This document shows positions 1-7,182 of a stretch of 41,852 nt of DNA, in pieces. The notes under the pieces were generated by a model. It had not been told where the DNA came from. It did no database searches and saw only the letters and a list, made by a program, of their open reading frames with translations. The position numbers and the translations under genes were made by a program. Within the stretch, counting starts at the first letter, position 1. Every line of letters begins with the position of its first letter. Source of the stretch: Thiobacillus sp. (GTDB taxonomy: Bacteria; Pseudomonadota; Gammaproteobacteria; Burkholderiales; Thiobacillaceae). The DNA lies in the NCBI GenBank assembly GCA_018263115.1, contig JADFDC010000019.1, forward strand, positions 1-41,852, given 5' to 3'.

Positions 1-195
1 GCTGCCCGCAATGGAAGCAAGGAATTTCTCCATTTCCTGGGCATTGCAAGCGGCTCGTTGTCGGAATTGGATACACTGATCGAGTTGGCCTGCCAACTTG
101 GTTATCTGGAAAATACAGAGGAACTCAGCCGGAAGATTGATGATGTGGCCGGACTGGTGATGGGGCTTGCGTCGTCCGTACGCCGCAAACTCTAA
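1..195 (+). CDS. Four-helix-bundle protein (23S rRNA IVP/S23 family), 3' part only
   Basis: Frame 1 is open from the window edge to a TAA at 193-195 and gives the last 64 residues of a protein. The visible part has the amphipathic helices and the [18 protein letters not shown]-type segment followed by an A.QLGYL turn, which is characteristic of the four-helix-bundle proteins first noticed as 23S rRNA intervening-sequence ORFs. Their molecular role is unknown. The gene lies directly upstream of dnaJ, where the end of dnaK would often be expected, so it may have inserted between chaperone genes; dnaK itself is not in the window. The N-terminus is outside the window, so length and start cannot be judged. 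Confidence 0.75.
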   Translation, partial: AARNGSKEFLHFLGIASGSLSELDTLIELACQLGYLENTEELSRKIDDVAGLVMGLASSVRRKL

Positions 196-196
196 A

Positions 197-222
197 CCCT
201 TCCCCCTTTACCCTTCCCCCTT
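197..222 (+). repeat. Pyrimidine-rich tandem direct repeat before dnaJ
   Basis: The 12-mer CCCTTCCCCCTT occurs at 197-208 and again at 211-222, filling the gap between the four-helix-bundle gene and dnaJ. Being all pyrimidine, it leaves dnaJ without a recognisable Shine-Dalgarno sequence. Confidence 0.7.
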
Positions 223-230
223 CACAACCC

Positions 231-1367
231 ATGAGCAAACGCGATTACTACGAAATCCTCGGCGTCGCCAAGAACGCATCCGACGACGAAATCAAGAAGG
301 CCTACCGCAAGCTGGCCATGAAGCACCATCCGGACCGCAATCCGGACGACAAGACCGCCGAGGAGAAATTCAAGGAAGCCAAGGAAGCCTACGAAGTCCT
401 GTCCGATTCGGACAAGCGCGCGGCCTACGACCAGTTCGGCCATGAAGGCGTCAACCCGCAGGGCGGCGGTCCCGGCGGCTTCAGCGGATTTGGCGGCGGC
501 GCTGCCGGGTTTGATTTCTCCGACATTTTCGAAGGCATCTTCGGCGGCGCGGCCGGAGCCGGTGGCGGCGGACGCGGTCGCTCGAATGTCTATCGCGGCG
601 CGGACCTGCGCTACAACCTTGAAATCACGCTGGAAGAAGCCGCTCGCGGCACCGAGACCAAGATCCGCATTCCCACCCTGGAAGAATGCGACACCTGCCA
701 CGGCACCGGCGCCAAGGCCGGCACCCAGCCGCAAACCTGCCCCACCTGCCAGGGCCACGGCCAGGTGCGCATGCAGCAGGGCTTTTTCAGCATCCAGCAG
801 ACCTGCCCGCGTTGCCACGGCACCGGCAAGATCATTGCCGAACCTTGTTCAGCTTGTCACGGCCAGGGCCGTGTCAAGAAACACAAGACCCTGTCGGTCA
901 AGATTCCATCGGGTGTGGACGAAGGCGATCGCATCCGGCTGGCGGGCGAAGGCGAAGCCGGCGTCAACGGCGGCCCGGCGGGCGATCTGTATGTGATGAT
1001 CCACCTCAAGGCCCATCAGCTTTTCACCCGCGATGGCGACGACCTGCATTGCGAAATGCCCGTCTCCTTCGCCACCGCGGCGCTGGGCGGTGAAATCGAA
1101 ATTCCCACCCTGGAAGGCCAGGCCCGCATCAAGATTCCGGCCGAAACCCAGGGCGGCAAGGTTTTCCGCCTGCGCAGCAAAGGCATCAAGGGTGTGCGTA
1201 GCAACGCCGCCGGCGACCTGCTCTGTCATGTCGTGGTGGAAACCCCGGTCAAGCTCTCATCCAGACAGAAGGAACTGCTGCGAGAATTTGAATCGCTGAG
1301 CCAGCAGAACAACAACCCCAAGGCGCAGTCGTTCATGGATCGGGTGAAGGAGTTTTTTGGGCAGTAA
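231..1367 (+). CDS. dnaJ: Chaperone protein DnaJ (Hsp40 co-chaperone)
   Basis: Type I DnaJ, 378 residues, the usual length. It stimulates the ATPase of DnaK and delivers unfolded substrates in the cytoplasm. The J domain (about 1-70) carries the essential HPD motif at 33-35. A Gly/Phe-rich linker (about 75-118) follows. Four CxxCxGxG zinc-binding repeats start near residues 153, 170, 192 and 206, and then comes the C-terminal substrate-binding and dimerisation region. The start ATG at 231 is fixed by the conserved [12 protein letters not shown] opening. It lacks a clear ribosome-binding site because the upstream 35 bases are pyrimidine-rich. No sign of damage. Confidence 0.98.
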   Translation: MSKRDYYEILGVAKNASDDEIKKAYRKLAMKHHPDRNPDDKTAEEKFKEAKEAYEVLSDSDKRAAYDQFGHEGVNPQGGGPGGFSGFGGGAAGFDFSDIFEGIFGGAAGAGGGGRGRSNVYRGADLRYNLEITLEEAARGTETKIRIPTLEECDTCHGTGAKAGTQPQTCPTCQGHGQVRMQQGFFSIQQTCPRCHGTGKIIAEPCSACHGQGRVKKHKTLSVKIPSGVDEGDRIRLAGEGEAGVNGGPAGDLYVMIHLKAHQLFTRDGDDLHCEMPVSFATAALGGEIEIPTLEGQARIKIPAETQGGKVFRLRSKGIKGVRSNAAGDLLCHVVVETPVKLSSRQKELLREFESLSQQNNNPKAQSFMDRVKEFFGQ

Positions 1368-1550
1368 GACTGCTTGCGACCCGAAGCGGAAATTCATGCG
1401 GATAGCCGCCCACAGGCAGTTTCTCCGCCTTTGCGGCCCGTCGTGACGCCCCCGCATTGCGTCAGCTTCATAGCCAAGAGCAGCCAGTGAACTTGGCCCC
1501 AAGCGACATGGAGGACGCTGTTCCTCCAGTCGCGACCAGGTGGACAAGGC
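1368..1550. other. Intergenic spacer between dnaJ and the integrase gene
   Basis: This 183-bp stretch lies between the two convergent genes. Short open frames here overlap each other on the minus strand and have no ribosome-binding site. No T-run hairpin and no attC-like hairpin was seen. It probably marks the distal end of the integron insertion next to dnaJ. Confidence 0.5.
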
Positions 1551-2520
1551 TCAAAGGCTGTCGAACGGGCTAGCAACACTTCGCGTCACCTCGATCACAT
1601 GCGTGTAGATCATCGTCGTTTGTAAACTGCGGTGACCAAGCAGCAGCTGTATCGTCCGGATGTCGGTTCCGGATGCCAGCAAGTGGGTGGCAAAGGAATG
1701 ACGCAGGGTATGCACACTCGCATGCTTGTGGATACCGGCTCGATCCCTGGCTTCCCGAAAGGCCCGCTGCACCGTCGAATCCGACGCATGCCAGCGTGCC
1801 AGCTTCCCGCTTTCACCCCACGGACGCAATACCGCAGACGGAAAGACAAACTGCCAGGCCAGTGAAGTCGAAGCCGAGGGATATTTGCGGGCAAGCGCAC
1901 TGGGTAGTGGAGTCAACCCGGCACCATGCGACAAATCCTGCTTGTGCAGCTCCGCTACCCGGAGCAACTGCTGCTTGAGCGGCCCATGCAGCCGTTCAGG
2001 CAAGAGCGTGGTGCGATCCTTGCCGCCTTTCCCGGAACGGACGTTCAGCACCCCACCCGAAAAGTCGATGTCCTTGACCCGCAGCGTCATGCATTCGTTG
2101 ACGCGCAAGCCCGCGCCATACATCAGCTCCGCCATCAGTCTGACCACCCCGGTCATCTGCCCCAGGATGGCTTTCACCTCCTCGCGCGCGAGAACCACCG
2201 GCACCCGGTGACGGCGTTGCACCCGCTTAAGCCCGCTCATCTCGCCAAATGGCTGCTGCAGTACCGAATCGAAGAGAAAGACCAGGGCGTTGAGCGCCTG
2301 GGTTTGCGAGGACGCCGAAAGATGCCGCTCACTTGCCAGATGGTTCAGGAAGGCCTCCACCTCTGGCCCGCCCATCGTGTTCGGGTGGCGCTTCCCATGG
2401 AAATAGATGAACTTCCGAATCCAGAAACGGTAGCTGTCTTCAGTGCGGGGGCTGAGATGCCGGCGGCGGCAGACGATGGAAACTTGATCAAGCAGGCGGG
2501 GGGGTGTCGGTTGACCCCAT
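1551..2520 (-). CDS. intI: Integron integrase IntI (tyrosine recombinase), N-terminus apparently frameshifted
   Basis: Site-specific recombinase that would insert and excise gene cassettes at attI and attC. The intact open frame 2375-1551 (274 aa) has the full tyrosine-recombinase set: R91 in GAGLRVNE, K116 in SGKGGKDR, H222/R225 in HTLRHSF, H248 in LLGHRS and nucleophile Y257 in MIYTH. It also has the IntI-specific extra segment around 143-180 (LARKYPSA...WQFVFPS). IntI-like residues ([19 protein letters not shown], then [12 protein letters not shown]) continue in the same frame upstream to about 2508 without an ATG, GTG or TTG. The ATG at 2520, preceded by AGGAG, is one base out of register. 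A single-base indel in G4 (2514-2517) or C7 (2498-2504) would join them into an integrase of about 320 aa. Either a decayed gene or a homopolymer sequencing error. Confidence 0.85.
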
Positions 2521-2707
2521 GAGGTTCGCTCCTAGTGGTTGAGGGAAAAAATCAGGAGCATAATCCGAAAGCCCTGCGTCTCCTTTTGCATAACGTAATA
2601 AAGAGACAGCTGGACCAACATCCATATAAGAATCAAGACGGTAGACTATGAAAACGCCTGTCTCTTTATTAAAAAACGTCCGGACCCATGGGTCTCTATA
2701 TTAACTG
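2521..2707 (+). other. Putative attI recombination region
   Basis: The 187 bp between the integrase start and the first cassette boundary is where attI is found in known integrons, and the spacing fits. The crossover triplet lies in GTTGGGC at 2707-2713, which matches the GTTRRRY core. The region is AT-richer than its surroundings. It contains a perfect 14-bp inverted repeat (2596-2609 with 2658-2671) and a 12-bp palindrome, GACCCATGGGTC, at 2682-2693. No open frame of note is present. The limits of attI itself cannot be set from sequence alone. Confidence 0.6.
2596..2671. repeat. Perfect 14-bp inverted repeat in the attI region
   Basis: TAATAAAGAGACAG at 2596-2609 is exactly complementary to CTGTCTCTTTATTA at 2658-2671, with 48 bases between. 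It could form a cruciform, a protein-binding pair or a bidirectional transcript end. No known attI feature of this form was recognised. Confidence 0.8.
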
Positions 2708-2717
2708 TTGGGCCTCT

Positions 2718-2942
2718 TCATTGTCCCGCTTTGATCTCGTTGATTACGTCCGCCGGGAAAGGAAACCGTGTTAGCGTTTTCATCAGCCGACCGCATGCCG
2801 GAATCACGTCGCTCTCGTCAAAATCCGAAAGCGCCTTGTGCCAAACGTCTGCCATCTCTTCCCGCGTTGCTTCTGTCGGTCGCGGGAACACAACCGCAAA
2901 TCTCGAAATCACCGCCTCTAGTCTCTCGATAGGAATTGCCAT
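2718..2942 (-). CDS. Small cassette-borne protein resembling phage replisome-organiser/helicase-loader tails
   Basis: A 74-residue protein if read from ATG 2942. The frame is open further upstream to a GTG at 3125 (135 aa). I prefer 2942 because GGAGG lies five bases before it and the purine-first codon pattern begins there. The sequence (a Trp-His-Lys helix, SDFDESDVIPACGRL, then FPFPADVINEIKAG) has the 'W..AL.....V..A...L.......FP.PAdI' layout seen in phage and prophage replication accessory proteins. Function is inferred from pattern only. It runs opposite to normal cassette polarity and stops about 10 bp inside the left cassette edge. Confidence 0.55.
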   Translation of the reverse strand: MAIPIERLEAVISRFAVVFPRPTEATREEMADVWHKALSDFDESDVIPACGRLMKTLTRFPFPADVINEIKAGQ

Positions 2943-3147
2943 GCCAACCTCCGTAAAAGAAATTTCCGCTGCTGCCCTTGAGTCCGCTATTGCCACCGTC
3001 ATCGCCAATCTCACCGGAAAAGATTGCTCCGTTTCAATATCCGAGGTTAAGTACGCCGCCAACGGTTTCACTTCGTCTGAGGCCATTTCCTTTTCCGCCT
3101 CTGCTTCTTGCACGCCGAAAGACACTGGTGAAAAGTTACCGTTTTAG
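2941..3147 (+). CDS. Small hypothetical cassette protein in the usual cassette orientation
   Basis: 68 residues from ATG 2941, with AGGA seven bases upstream, to TAG 3145-3147, two bases before the attC. That is the usual position for the end of a cassette gene. Codons from 2941 onward follow a clear purine-any-pyrimidine pattern (for example GCT GCT GCC, ATT GCC ACC GTC ATC), whereas the same frame before 2941 does not. The product is Ser/Ala/Thr-rich with two Cys; I recognise no family. Its start codon overlaps that of the divergent minus-strand ORF on a single CATG. Confidence 0.5.
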   Translation: MPTSVKEISAAALESAIATVIANLTGKDCSVSISEVKYAANGFTSSEAISFSASASCTPKDTGEKLPF

Positions 3148-3148
3148 G

Positions 3149-3213
3149 CCCAACCCGGCAGTCAACCGGACGTGCCCGAAAAGCCGGGCACGCCGGTTAC
3201 TTCTACGTTGCTG
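3149..3213 (+). other. attC: attC recombination site
   Basis: Reads R'' GCCCAAC (3149-3155), a spacer, then an imperfect hairpin. In it TCAACCGG-A-CGTGCCCG pairs with CGGGCACG-CCGGTTA around a short AAAAGC loop, leaving one unpaired A. CTTCTAC and the G/TT crossover at 3207-3209 follow. The box order, the extrahelical base and the size of about 60 bp match the aadA-type attC layout that IntI recognises as folded single strand. The 3' box reads GTTGCTG rather than GTTRRRY, because those last six bases belong to whatever lies downstream of the final cassette. Confidence 0.85.
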
Positions 3214-3320
3214 TGACCGGCCGGTAAGTGGCGAAGACCAGTTATATGCAGCGGTCTGCCTGACAGGCAGCAAAGGCCGAGAAGCGGATGTACTAAATAT
3301 CTGAGATAACTGACCGCTCC

Positions 3321-3336
3321 TGGCCGGAAACGGCCA
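3321..3336. repeat. Perfect hairpin downstream of tatD
   Basis: TGGCCG-GAAA-CGGCCA forms a 6-bp stem with a tetraloop just past the stop codon of tatD. On the minus strand it is not followed by a T-run, so it is at best a weak transcript end for the tatD operon. The rest of 3214-3350 holds only short unconvincing frames. Confidence 0.5.
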
Positions 3337-3350
3337 TATGGACAATCAGC

Positions 3351-4112
3351 CTAATTTAAAAACAAATGCCTGAAATTTTTGCTGGTGATCTCCCCCACCT
3401 CCTCCACAGACACCTCCTTCAATCGCGCAATTTCTTCGGCGACGTGTTTCACATAGCCGGGCTCGTTTGTTTTTCCGCGGAATGGCACGGGGGCGAGATA
3501 GGGCGCGTCGGTTTCGATGAGCGTTCTGTCCAGCGGCACGGCCTTGGCGACTTCCTTGAGTTCTTTTGCGTTCTTGAAGGTGACAATGCCTGAGAAGGAG
3601 ATATAAAAACCCATGTCCATGGCGGCTTTGGCAACTTCCATGCTTTCAGTGAAACAGTGCATGACGCCGCCCGCCTCGCCTGCTTTTTCCTCGGCCATGA
3701 TGCGCAGGGTGTCTTCGGAGGCGGCGCGGGTGTGGATGATGAGGGGCTTGTTTGTCTCTCTCGCGGCGCGGATGTGGACGCGGAAGCGTTCCTGCTGCCA
3801 TTTGAGCGGGCCGGGGGTGCGGTAGTAGTCCATGCCGGTTTCGCCGATGGCGATGACCTTGGGGTTCGATGCCAGTTCCGCCAGTTGGGCCACTGTGGGT
3901 TCGGTGCAGTCTTCGTAATCCGGATGCACGCCGACCGAGGCGTAGAGGTTGTCGCGGCTTTCGGCAATGGCCAGCACGTCGGGAAAGGTTTCCAGATCAA
4001 CGCTGATGCACAGCGCGTGGCTGACCTGGTTGTCGGCCATGCGCTGGTAGATTTCCGGCAGCCGGTTGGTGAAGTCGGGAAAGTTTAAATGGCAGTGTGA
4101 ATCGATGAACAT
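3351..4112 (-). CDS. tatD: TatD-family metal-dependent DNase
   Basis: 253 residues, normal length. Cytoplasmic TIM-barrel hydrolase of the TatD family, with 3'-5' exonuclease activity and a role in DNA repair in characterised members. Metal-binding and family motifs are present: FIDSHCHLNFPD at the N-terminus (HxH), AIGETGMDYY with the ligand Glu, PLIIHTR, VMHCFTES and LIETDAPYLAPVPFRGK near the C-terminus. Last gene of the pilZ/holB/tmk minus-strand run, separated from pilZ by a palindromic spacer. E. coli also keeps a tatD homologue after holB. Confidence 0.93.
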   Translation of the reverse strand: MFIDSHCHLNFPDFTNRLPEIYQRMADNQVSHALCISVDLETFPDVLAIAESRDNLYASVGVHPDYEDCTEPTVAQLAELASNPKVIAIGETGMDYYRTPGPLKWQQERFRVHIRAARETNKPLIIHTRAASEDTLRIMAEEKAGEAGGVMHCFTESMEVAKAAMDMGFYISFSGIVTFKNAKELKEVAKAVPLDRTLIETDAPYLAPVPFRGKTNEPGYVKHVAEEIARLKEVSVEEVGEITSKNFRHLFLN

Positions 4113-4128
4113 GAATCAGTTTCAAGGA

Positions 4129-4175
4129 GCAAGATACAAGATGCAAGATTTTATCTCTTGAATCTTGTATCTTGC
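4129..4175. repeat. 14-bp inverted repeat with AAGATACAAGAT units
   Basis: GCAAGATACAAGAT at 4129-4142 is complementary to ATCTTGTATCTTGC at 4162-4175. The intervening bases contain a further GCAAGAT/CTCTTGA pair, so the whole folds into a long hairpin between pilZ and tatD. It looks like a dispersed palindromic element rather than a classical terminator, because no T-run follows on the minus strand. Confidence 0.75.
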
Positions 4176-4189
4176 GGCTTGAATCTGAA

Positions 4190-4573
4190 TTACATCGTAT
4201 GCGTGGGCCGGGTGGACTTGAGTGAACCGCCGAGCAGGCCTTCGATTTTGTTGTGGGCGGAGTGACCGCTTTCGTTGGCGGCGAATTGCACGCCAATCCC
4301 CTGCACACGGCCTGCGTGCGCGCCTTCGGGCGTGATCCATACCACTTTTCCTGAAACGGGCAGTTTGGCCGGATCTTCCATCAGCGACAGCAGCATGTAG
4401 ACTTCTTCGCCCACCTTGTAGGCCTTGTTGGTGGGGATAAACAGGCCGCCGCCCTTGATGAAAGGCATGTAGGCAGCGAACAGGGCAGATTTTTCCTTGA
4501 TGGACAGGGACAGCACGCCGGGGCGTGCACCATGCATGTCGGTTGAGGGTCCCTGATTGTCCAGTTGCGCCAT
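4190..4573 (-). CDS. pilZ: PilZ domain protein (type IV pilus assembly PilZ type)
   Basis: Small single-domain protein of 127 residues from the third of three consecutive ATGs. AGGAGA abuts the first ATG, so only the third (4573) has proper spacing. PGVLSLSIKEKSALFAAYMPFI, GGLFIPTNKAYKVGEEVYMLL and the VVWITPEG...GIGVQF ending match the PilZ proteins needed for type IV pilus biogenesis. These usually lack the RxxxR c-di-GMP motif, and none is seen here. Its place between holB and tatD is the common betaproteobacterial and pseudomonad arrangement. Confidence 0.92.
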   Translation of the reverse strand: MAQLDNQGPSTDMHGARPGVLSLSIKEKSALFAAYMPFIKGGGLFIPTNKAYKVGEEVYMLLSLMEDPAKLPVSGKVVWITPEGAHAGRVQGIGVQFAANESGHSAHNKIEGLLGGSLKSTRPTHTM

Positions 4574-4583
4574 CATCATTCTC

Positions 4584-5561
4584 CTAAAATACTTGCCGGT
4601 AGCTTGTCAGCCATGCTTCCAGTACTTGTTGCCGGTTGAGCGGATGTTCCACCCAACGGCCCGCTTTCATGTCTTCTTGAGCCAGATCCAGCAGCCCGGC
4701 CCGTTTGACCTGTTTGCCCAGTCTGGCCAGCTCTTTGGAAAAATCCGGGTTGAACCGGACATCGCCACCCAGACTGCTCGCCAGCAAATCCAGCAGCCAG
4801 CGGTAACTGATTCGATGCCAGAGCCTGGCGGGCAATCGCCGGTACCAGTTTTCGGCCAGGCTCACCGCATCCAGGCTGTTTCCCTGACTTAGCGCCTTCA
4901 ATATTTCGGCGCGAATTTCCTGCTGGCCTTCTTCGCGGTCAGCCAGCGCGGTCAATGGCGCGCCGCCTGCCCAGTCCAGCAGCGTTTCATCCAGCCCCTG
5001 GGCCTTTAGCCACTTGCGGCTGTCTTCCCGCGATGGCAGCCCCACTTCCAGCTTGTGACAGCGGCTGAGGATGGTGGGTAGCAACTGGCGCGGCTGGTGG
5101 CTGATCAGCACGAATACGGTATTTATCGGCGGTTCTTCAAGGACCTTGAGCAGGGCGTTGGCTGAGGCGGTATTGAGCGCCTCGGCCGGCTCGACCAGCA
5201 CCAGCCGCCGACCGGCCCGATAGGTGGAAAGCTGGACGAATTCCACTGCCTCTCGCGCCTGTTCCACGCTGATTTCCGTGGCCAGCTTGACCTCGCCTTC
5301 CCGGTTTTCCTTTTCAATCAGGGTCAGGTGCTTGAAGTCGGGGTGGGTGCCTGCCTCGAACCAGTGGCAGCCTTCACACTGGCCGCAGGCTTCGCCTTCC
5401 GGGCTGGGCTTTTCACACAGCAGGGATTTTGCCCAGGCCTGAGCCAGTTCCAACTTGCCAACGCCTTGCGGGCCCGCCAGCAATACCGAATGCGGCAGCC
5501 TTTGCCGCATTGACTGCAGGCGGTTCCAGAGCGGCGATAACCAGGGGTAAGGCGCAGGCAT
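4584..5561 (-). CDS. holB: DNA polymerase III subunit delta'
   Basis: 325 residues. Clamp-loader subunit of the replicative polymerase. The N-terminal AAA+ domain shows LAGPQGVGKLELAQAWA. A four-Cys zinc module follows (C..EACGQCEGCHW), then the ALLKVLEEPP and LSRCHKL (SRC) motifs of the delta' family. The start ATG overlaps the tmk stop by one base, indicating translational coupling. Gene order tmk-holB-pilZ-tatD is standard. Confidence 0.95.
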   Translation of the reverse strand: MPAPYPWLSPLWNRLQSMRQRLPHSVLLAGPQGVGKLELAQAWAKSLLCEKPSPEGEACGQCEGCHWFEAGTHPDFKHLTLIEKENREGEVKLATEISVEQAREAVEFVQLSTYRAGRRLVLVEPAEALNTASANALLKVLEEPPINTVFVLISHQPRQLLPTILSRCHKLEVGLPSREDSRKWLKAQGLDETLLDWAGGAPLTALADREEGQQEIRAEILKALSQGNSLDAVSLAENWYRRLPARLWHRISYRWLLDLLASSLGGDVRFNPDFSKELARLGKQVKRAGLLDLAQEDMKAGRWVEHPLNRQQVLEAWLTSYRQVF

Positions 5562-6190
5562 CAGATGGTTTGCAGTATCCAGTCGAGATCGGAGCGGATG
5601 AGCTCGATGTCCAGCGCGGAATCCACCACCCGTATGCGATCGGGTTCAACTTTGGCGCGCAACAGATAAGCCTCACGCACTCGGGTGAAAAACGCGGCCT
5701 GTTCCTGTTCGAACCGGTCTGCGGCGCGGGCCTGCGCGCGTCGCTTGGCGGCAATTTTGGGCGCCACATCAAACAGCAGGGTCAGGTCGGGTTTGAAATC
5801 TCCCAACACCCATTCTTCCAGATCCAGCAGACGGTTGGCATCAATGCCCCTGCCGCCGCACTGGTAGGCAAAGCTGGCGTCGTGAAAGCGGTCGGACAGC
5901 ACCCAGGCTCCTTTAGCGAGCGCGGGCTTGATGACCGTGGCAACGTGCTCGGCACGCGCGGCATACATGAGCAGCAATTCAGTATCCGGTTGCATGGCTT
6001 CGTTCAGCAACAGGTGACGCAGCTTCTCGCCCAACACCGTACCGCCGGGCTCACGAGTGACCACCAGTTCGACACCACGCGCCCGGATTTTTTCTGCGAG
6101 AAAATCAAGGTGCGTGCTTTTGCCCGCACCATCCACACCTTCCAGCGTGATGAATTTTCCCGGCTTCGAGGGCGCTTTGGATTTGGCCAT
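5561..6190 (-). CDS. tmk: Thymidylate kinase (dTMP kinase)
   Basis: 209 residues. Phosphorylates dTMP to dTDP with ATP. P-loop GVDGAGKST near residues 18-26 with upstream FITLE, TREPGGT at about 45-51, the DRFHDASFAYQ substrate motif and a lid-like segment rich in Arg (AAKRRAQARA.DRFE). Starts 5 bp after the mltG stop and overlaps holB by one base. All hallmark residues are present. Confidence 0.96.
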   Translation of the reverse strand: MAKSKAPSKPGKFITLEGVDGAGKSTHLDFLAEKIRARGVELVVTREPGGTVLGEKLRHLLLNEAMQPDTELLLMYAARAEHVATVIKPALAKGAWVLSDRFHDASFAYQCGGRGIDANRLLDLEEWVLGDFKPDLTLLFDVAPKIAAKRRAQARAADRFEQEQAAFFTRVREAYLLRAKVEPDRIRVVDSALDIELIRSDLDWILQTI

Positions 6191-6195
6191 TGTTG

Positions 6196-7182
6196 TTATC
6201 TCTGATAGCGGTTGACCGCGCGGTTATGCTCGTCCAGCGTGGCGGAAAAAACATGTGTGCCGTTTCCCCTGGCGACAAAATACAAGGCATCCGAGCGGGC
6301 CGGATTCAGCGCGGCGCGGATCGCCGCTTCGCCTGGCATGGCAATGGGCGTGGGCGGCAGGCCCTTGCGGGTATAGGTATTGTAAGGCGTATCGCGCTGT
6401 AGGTCGGCCTTGCGCAGGTTGCCGTCGAACAATGCGCCGATGCCATAGATCACTGTTGGGTCGGTTTGCAACCGCATGCCCTTGTTGGTGCGATTGATGA
6501 AGACCGCCGCGATCAAGGGGCGTTCTTCGGCCGCGCCGGTTTCCTTCTCGATAATCGACGCCATGATCAGGGCTTCATAGGGTGATTTGTAAGGCAGGCC
6601 GGGCGAACGGGTTTCCCAGGCTTCGTTCAGTTTCTGCTTCTGGATTCGGTAGGCACGGCGCAGGATTTCGATGTCGGCGGAGCCGGGACTGAAAAAATAG
6701 GTGTCCGGGAAAAACAAGCCTTCCGGATGGATTTCTTCTGCGTCTATTGCCGCCAGAACTTCCGCATCGGTCATGTCAACCAGCTTGTGATTGAGCTGCG
6801 GATGCCGCGCGAGCTCTTGTCTGACTTCGCGGATGTTCCAGCCTTCCACCAGCAGGATGGCAGCCTGCGTGACCTCGCCGCGAACCAGCTTGCCGTAGAG
6901 TTCCAGGGGCGTGAGCGGCCTGTCGAGCGCATAGGTGCCGGATTGAACCCGGCTGGCGTAGCCCATGACCCGCCCAATGATGCGGAATCGTATTCCCTCC
7001 TCCAGTATGCCGGTTTTTTTCAATTGCGCGGCCAACCCTTTCAGGCTGGTGCCAGGCGTGATGGTAAATTGAAGAGGCGTGGTCGGCAGGGCCAGTGGCT
7101 GGTAGGCGAACCATGCAACCCAGCCCGCGAGAGCCATGGCCGCAAGCAGGCCAATTAACAGTAGAGACTTAATGATCTTCAT
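6196..7182 (-). CDS. mltG: Endolytic peptidoglycan transglycosylase MltG (YceG-like)
   Basis: 328 residues. Inner-membrane lytic transglycosylase that cleaves nascent glycan strands. A single N-terminal membrane anchor (about 5-28, SLLLIGLLAAMALAGWVAWF) is followed by a LysM-like region and the YceG catalytic domain with ASIIEKETG (catalytic Glu), AAVFINR, LQTDPTVIYG and GLPPTPIAMPG. Its start overlaps the pabC stop by 14 bp. This pabC-mltG-tmk order is the widespread one. Confidence 0.95.
   Translation of the reverse strand: MKIIKSLLLIGLLAAMALAGWVAWFAYQPLALPTTPLQFTITPGTSLKGLAAQLKKTGILEEGIRFRIIGRVMGYASRVQSGTYALDRPLTPLELYGKLVRGEVTQAAILLVEGWNIREVRQELARHPQLNHKLVDMTDAEVLAAIDAEEIHPEGLFFPDTYFFSPGSADIEILRRAYRIQKQKLNEAWETRSPGLPYKSPYEALIMASIIEKETGAAEERPLIAAVFINRTNKGMRLQTDPTVIYGIGALFDGNLRKADLQRDTPYNTYTRKGLPPTPIAMPGEAAIRAALNPARSDALYFVARGNGTHVFSATLDEHNRAVNRYQR

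Larger units (their letters stand above)
2708..3207 (+). mobile_element. Single 500-bp integron gene cassette
   Basis: The left boundary is the G/TTGGGC core at 2707/2708, and the right boundary is G/TT at 3207/3208 inside the attC. The attC R'' box, GCCCAAC, at 3149-3155 is the exact complement of GTTGGGC at 2707-2713. That is what a circularisable cassette must show, because those two boxes pair in the excised circle. The cassette is filled almost completely by two small divergent ORFs (2942-2718 minus and 2941-3147 plus). No second attC was found downstream. Confidence 0.8.

Noticed and set aside
1257-1579. Small minus-strand ORFs between dnaJ and the integrase
   Set aside because: They overlap dnaJ or intI ends, lack ribosome-binding sites and show no motif.
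3136-3345. 69-aa minus-strand ORF downstream of tatD as a gene
   Set aside because: It covers the attC hairpin and the tatD-distal hairpin, has no ribosome-binding site and reads like translated repeat DNA.
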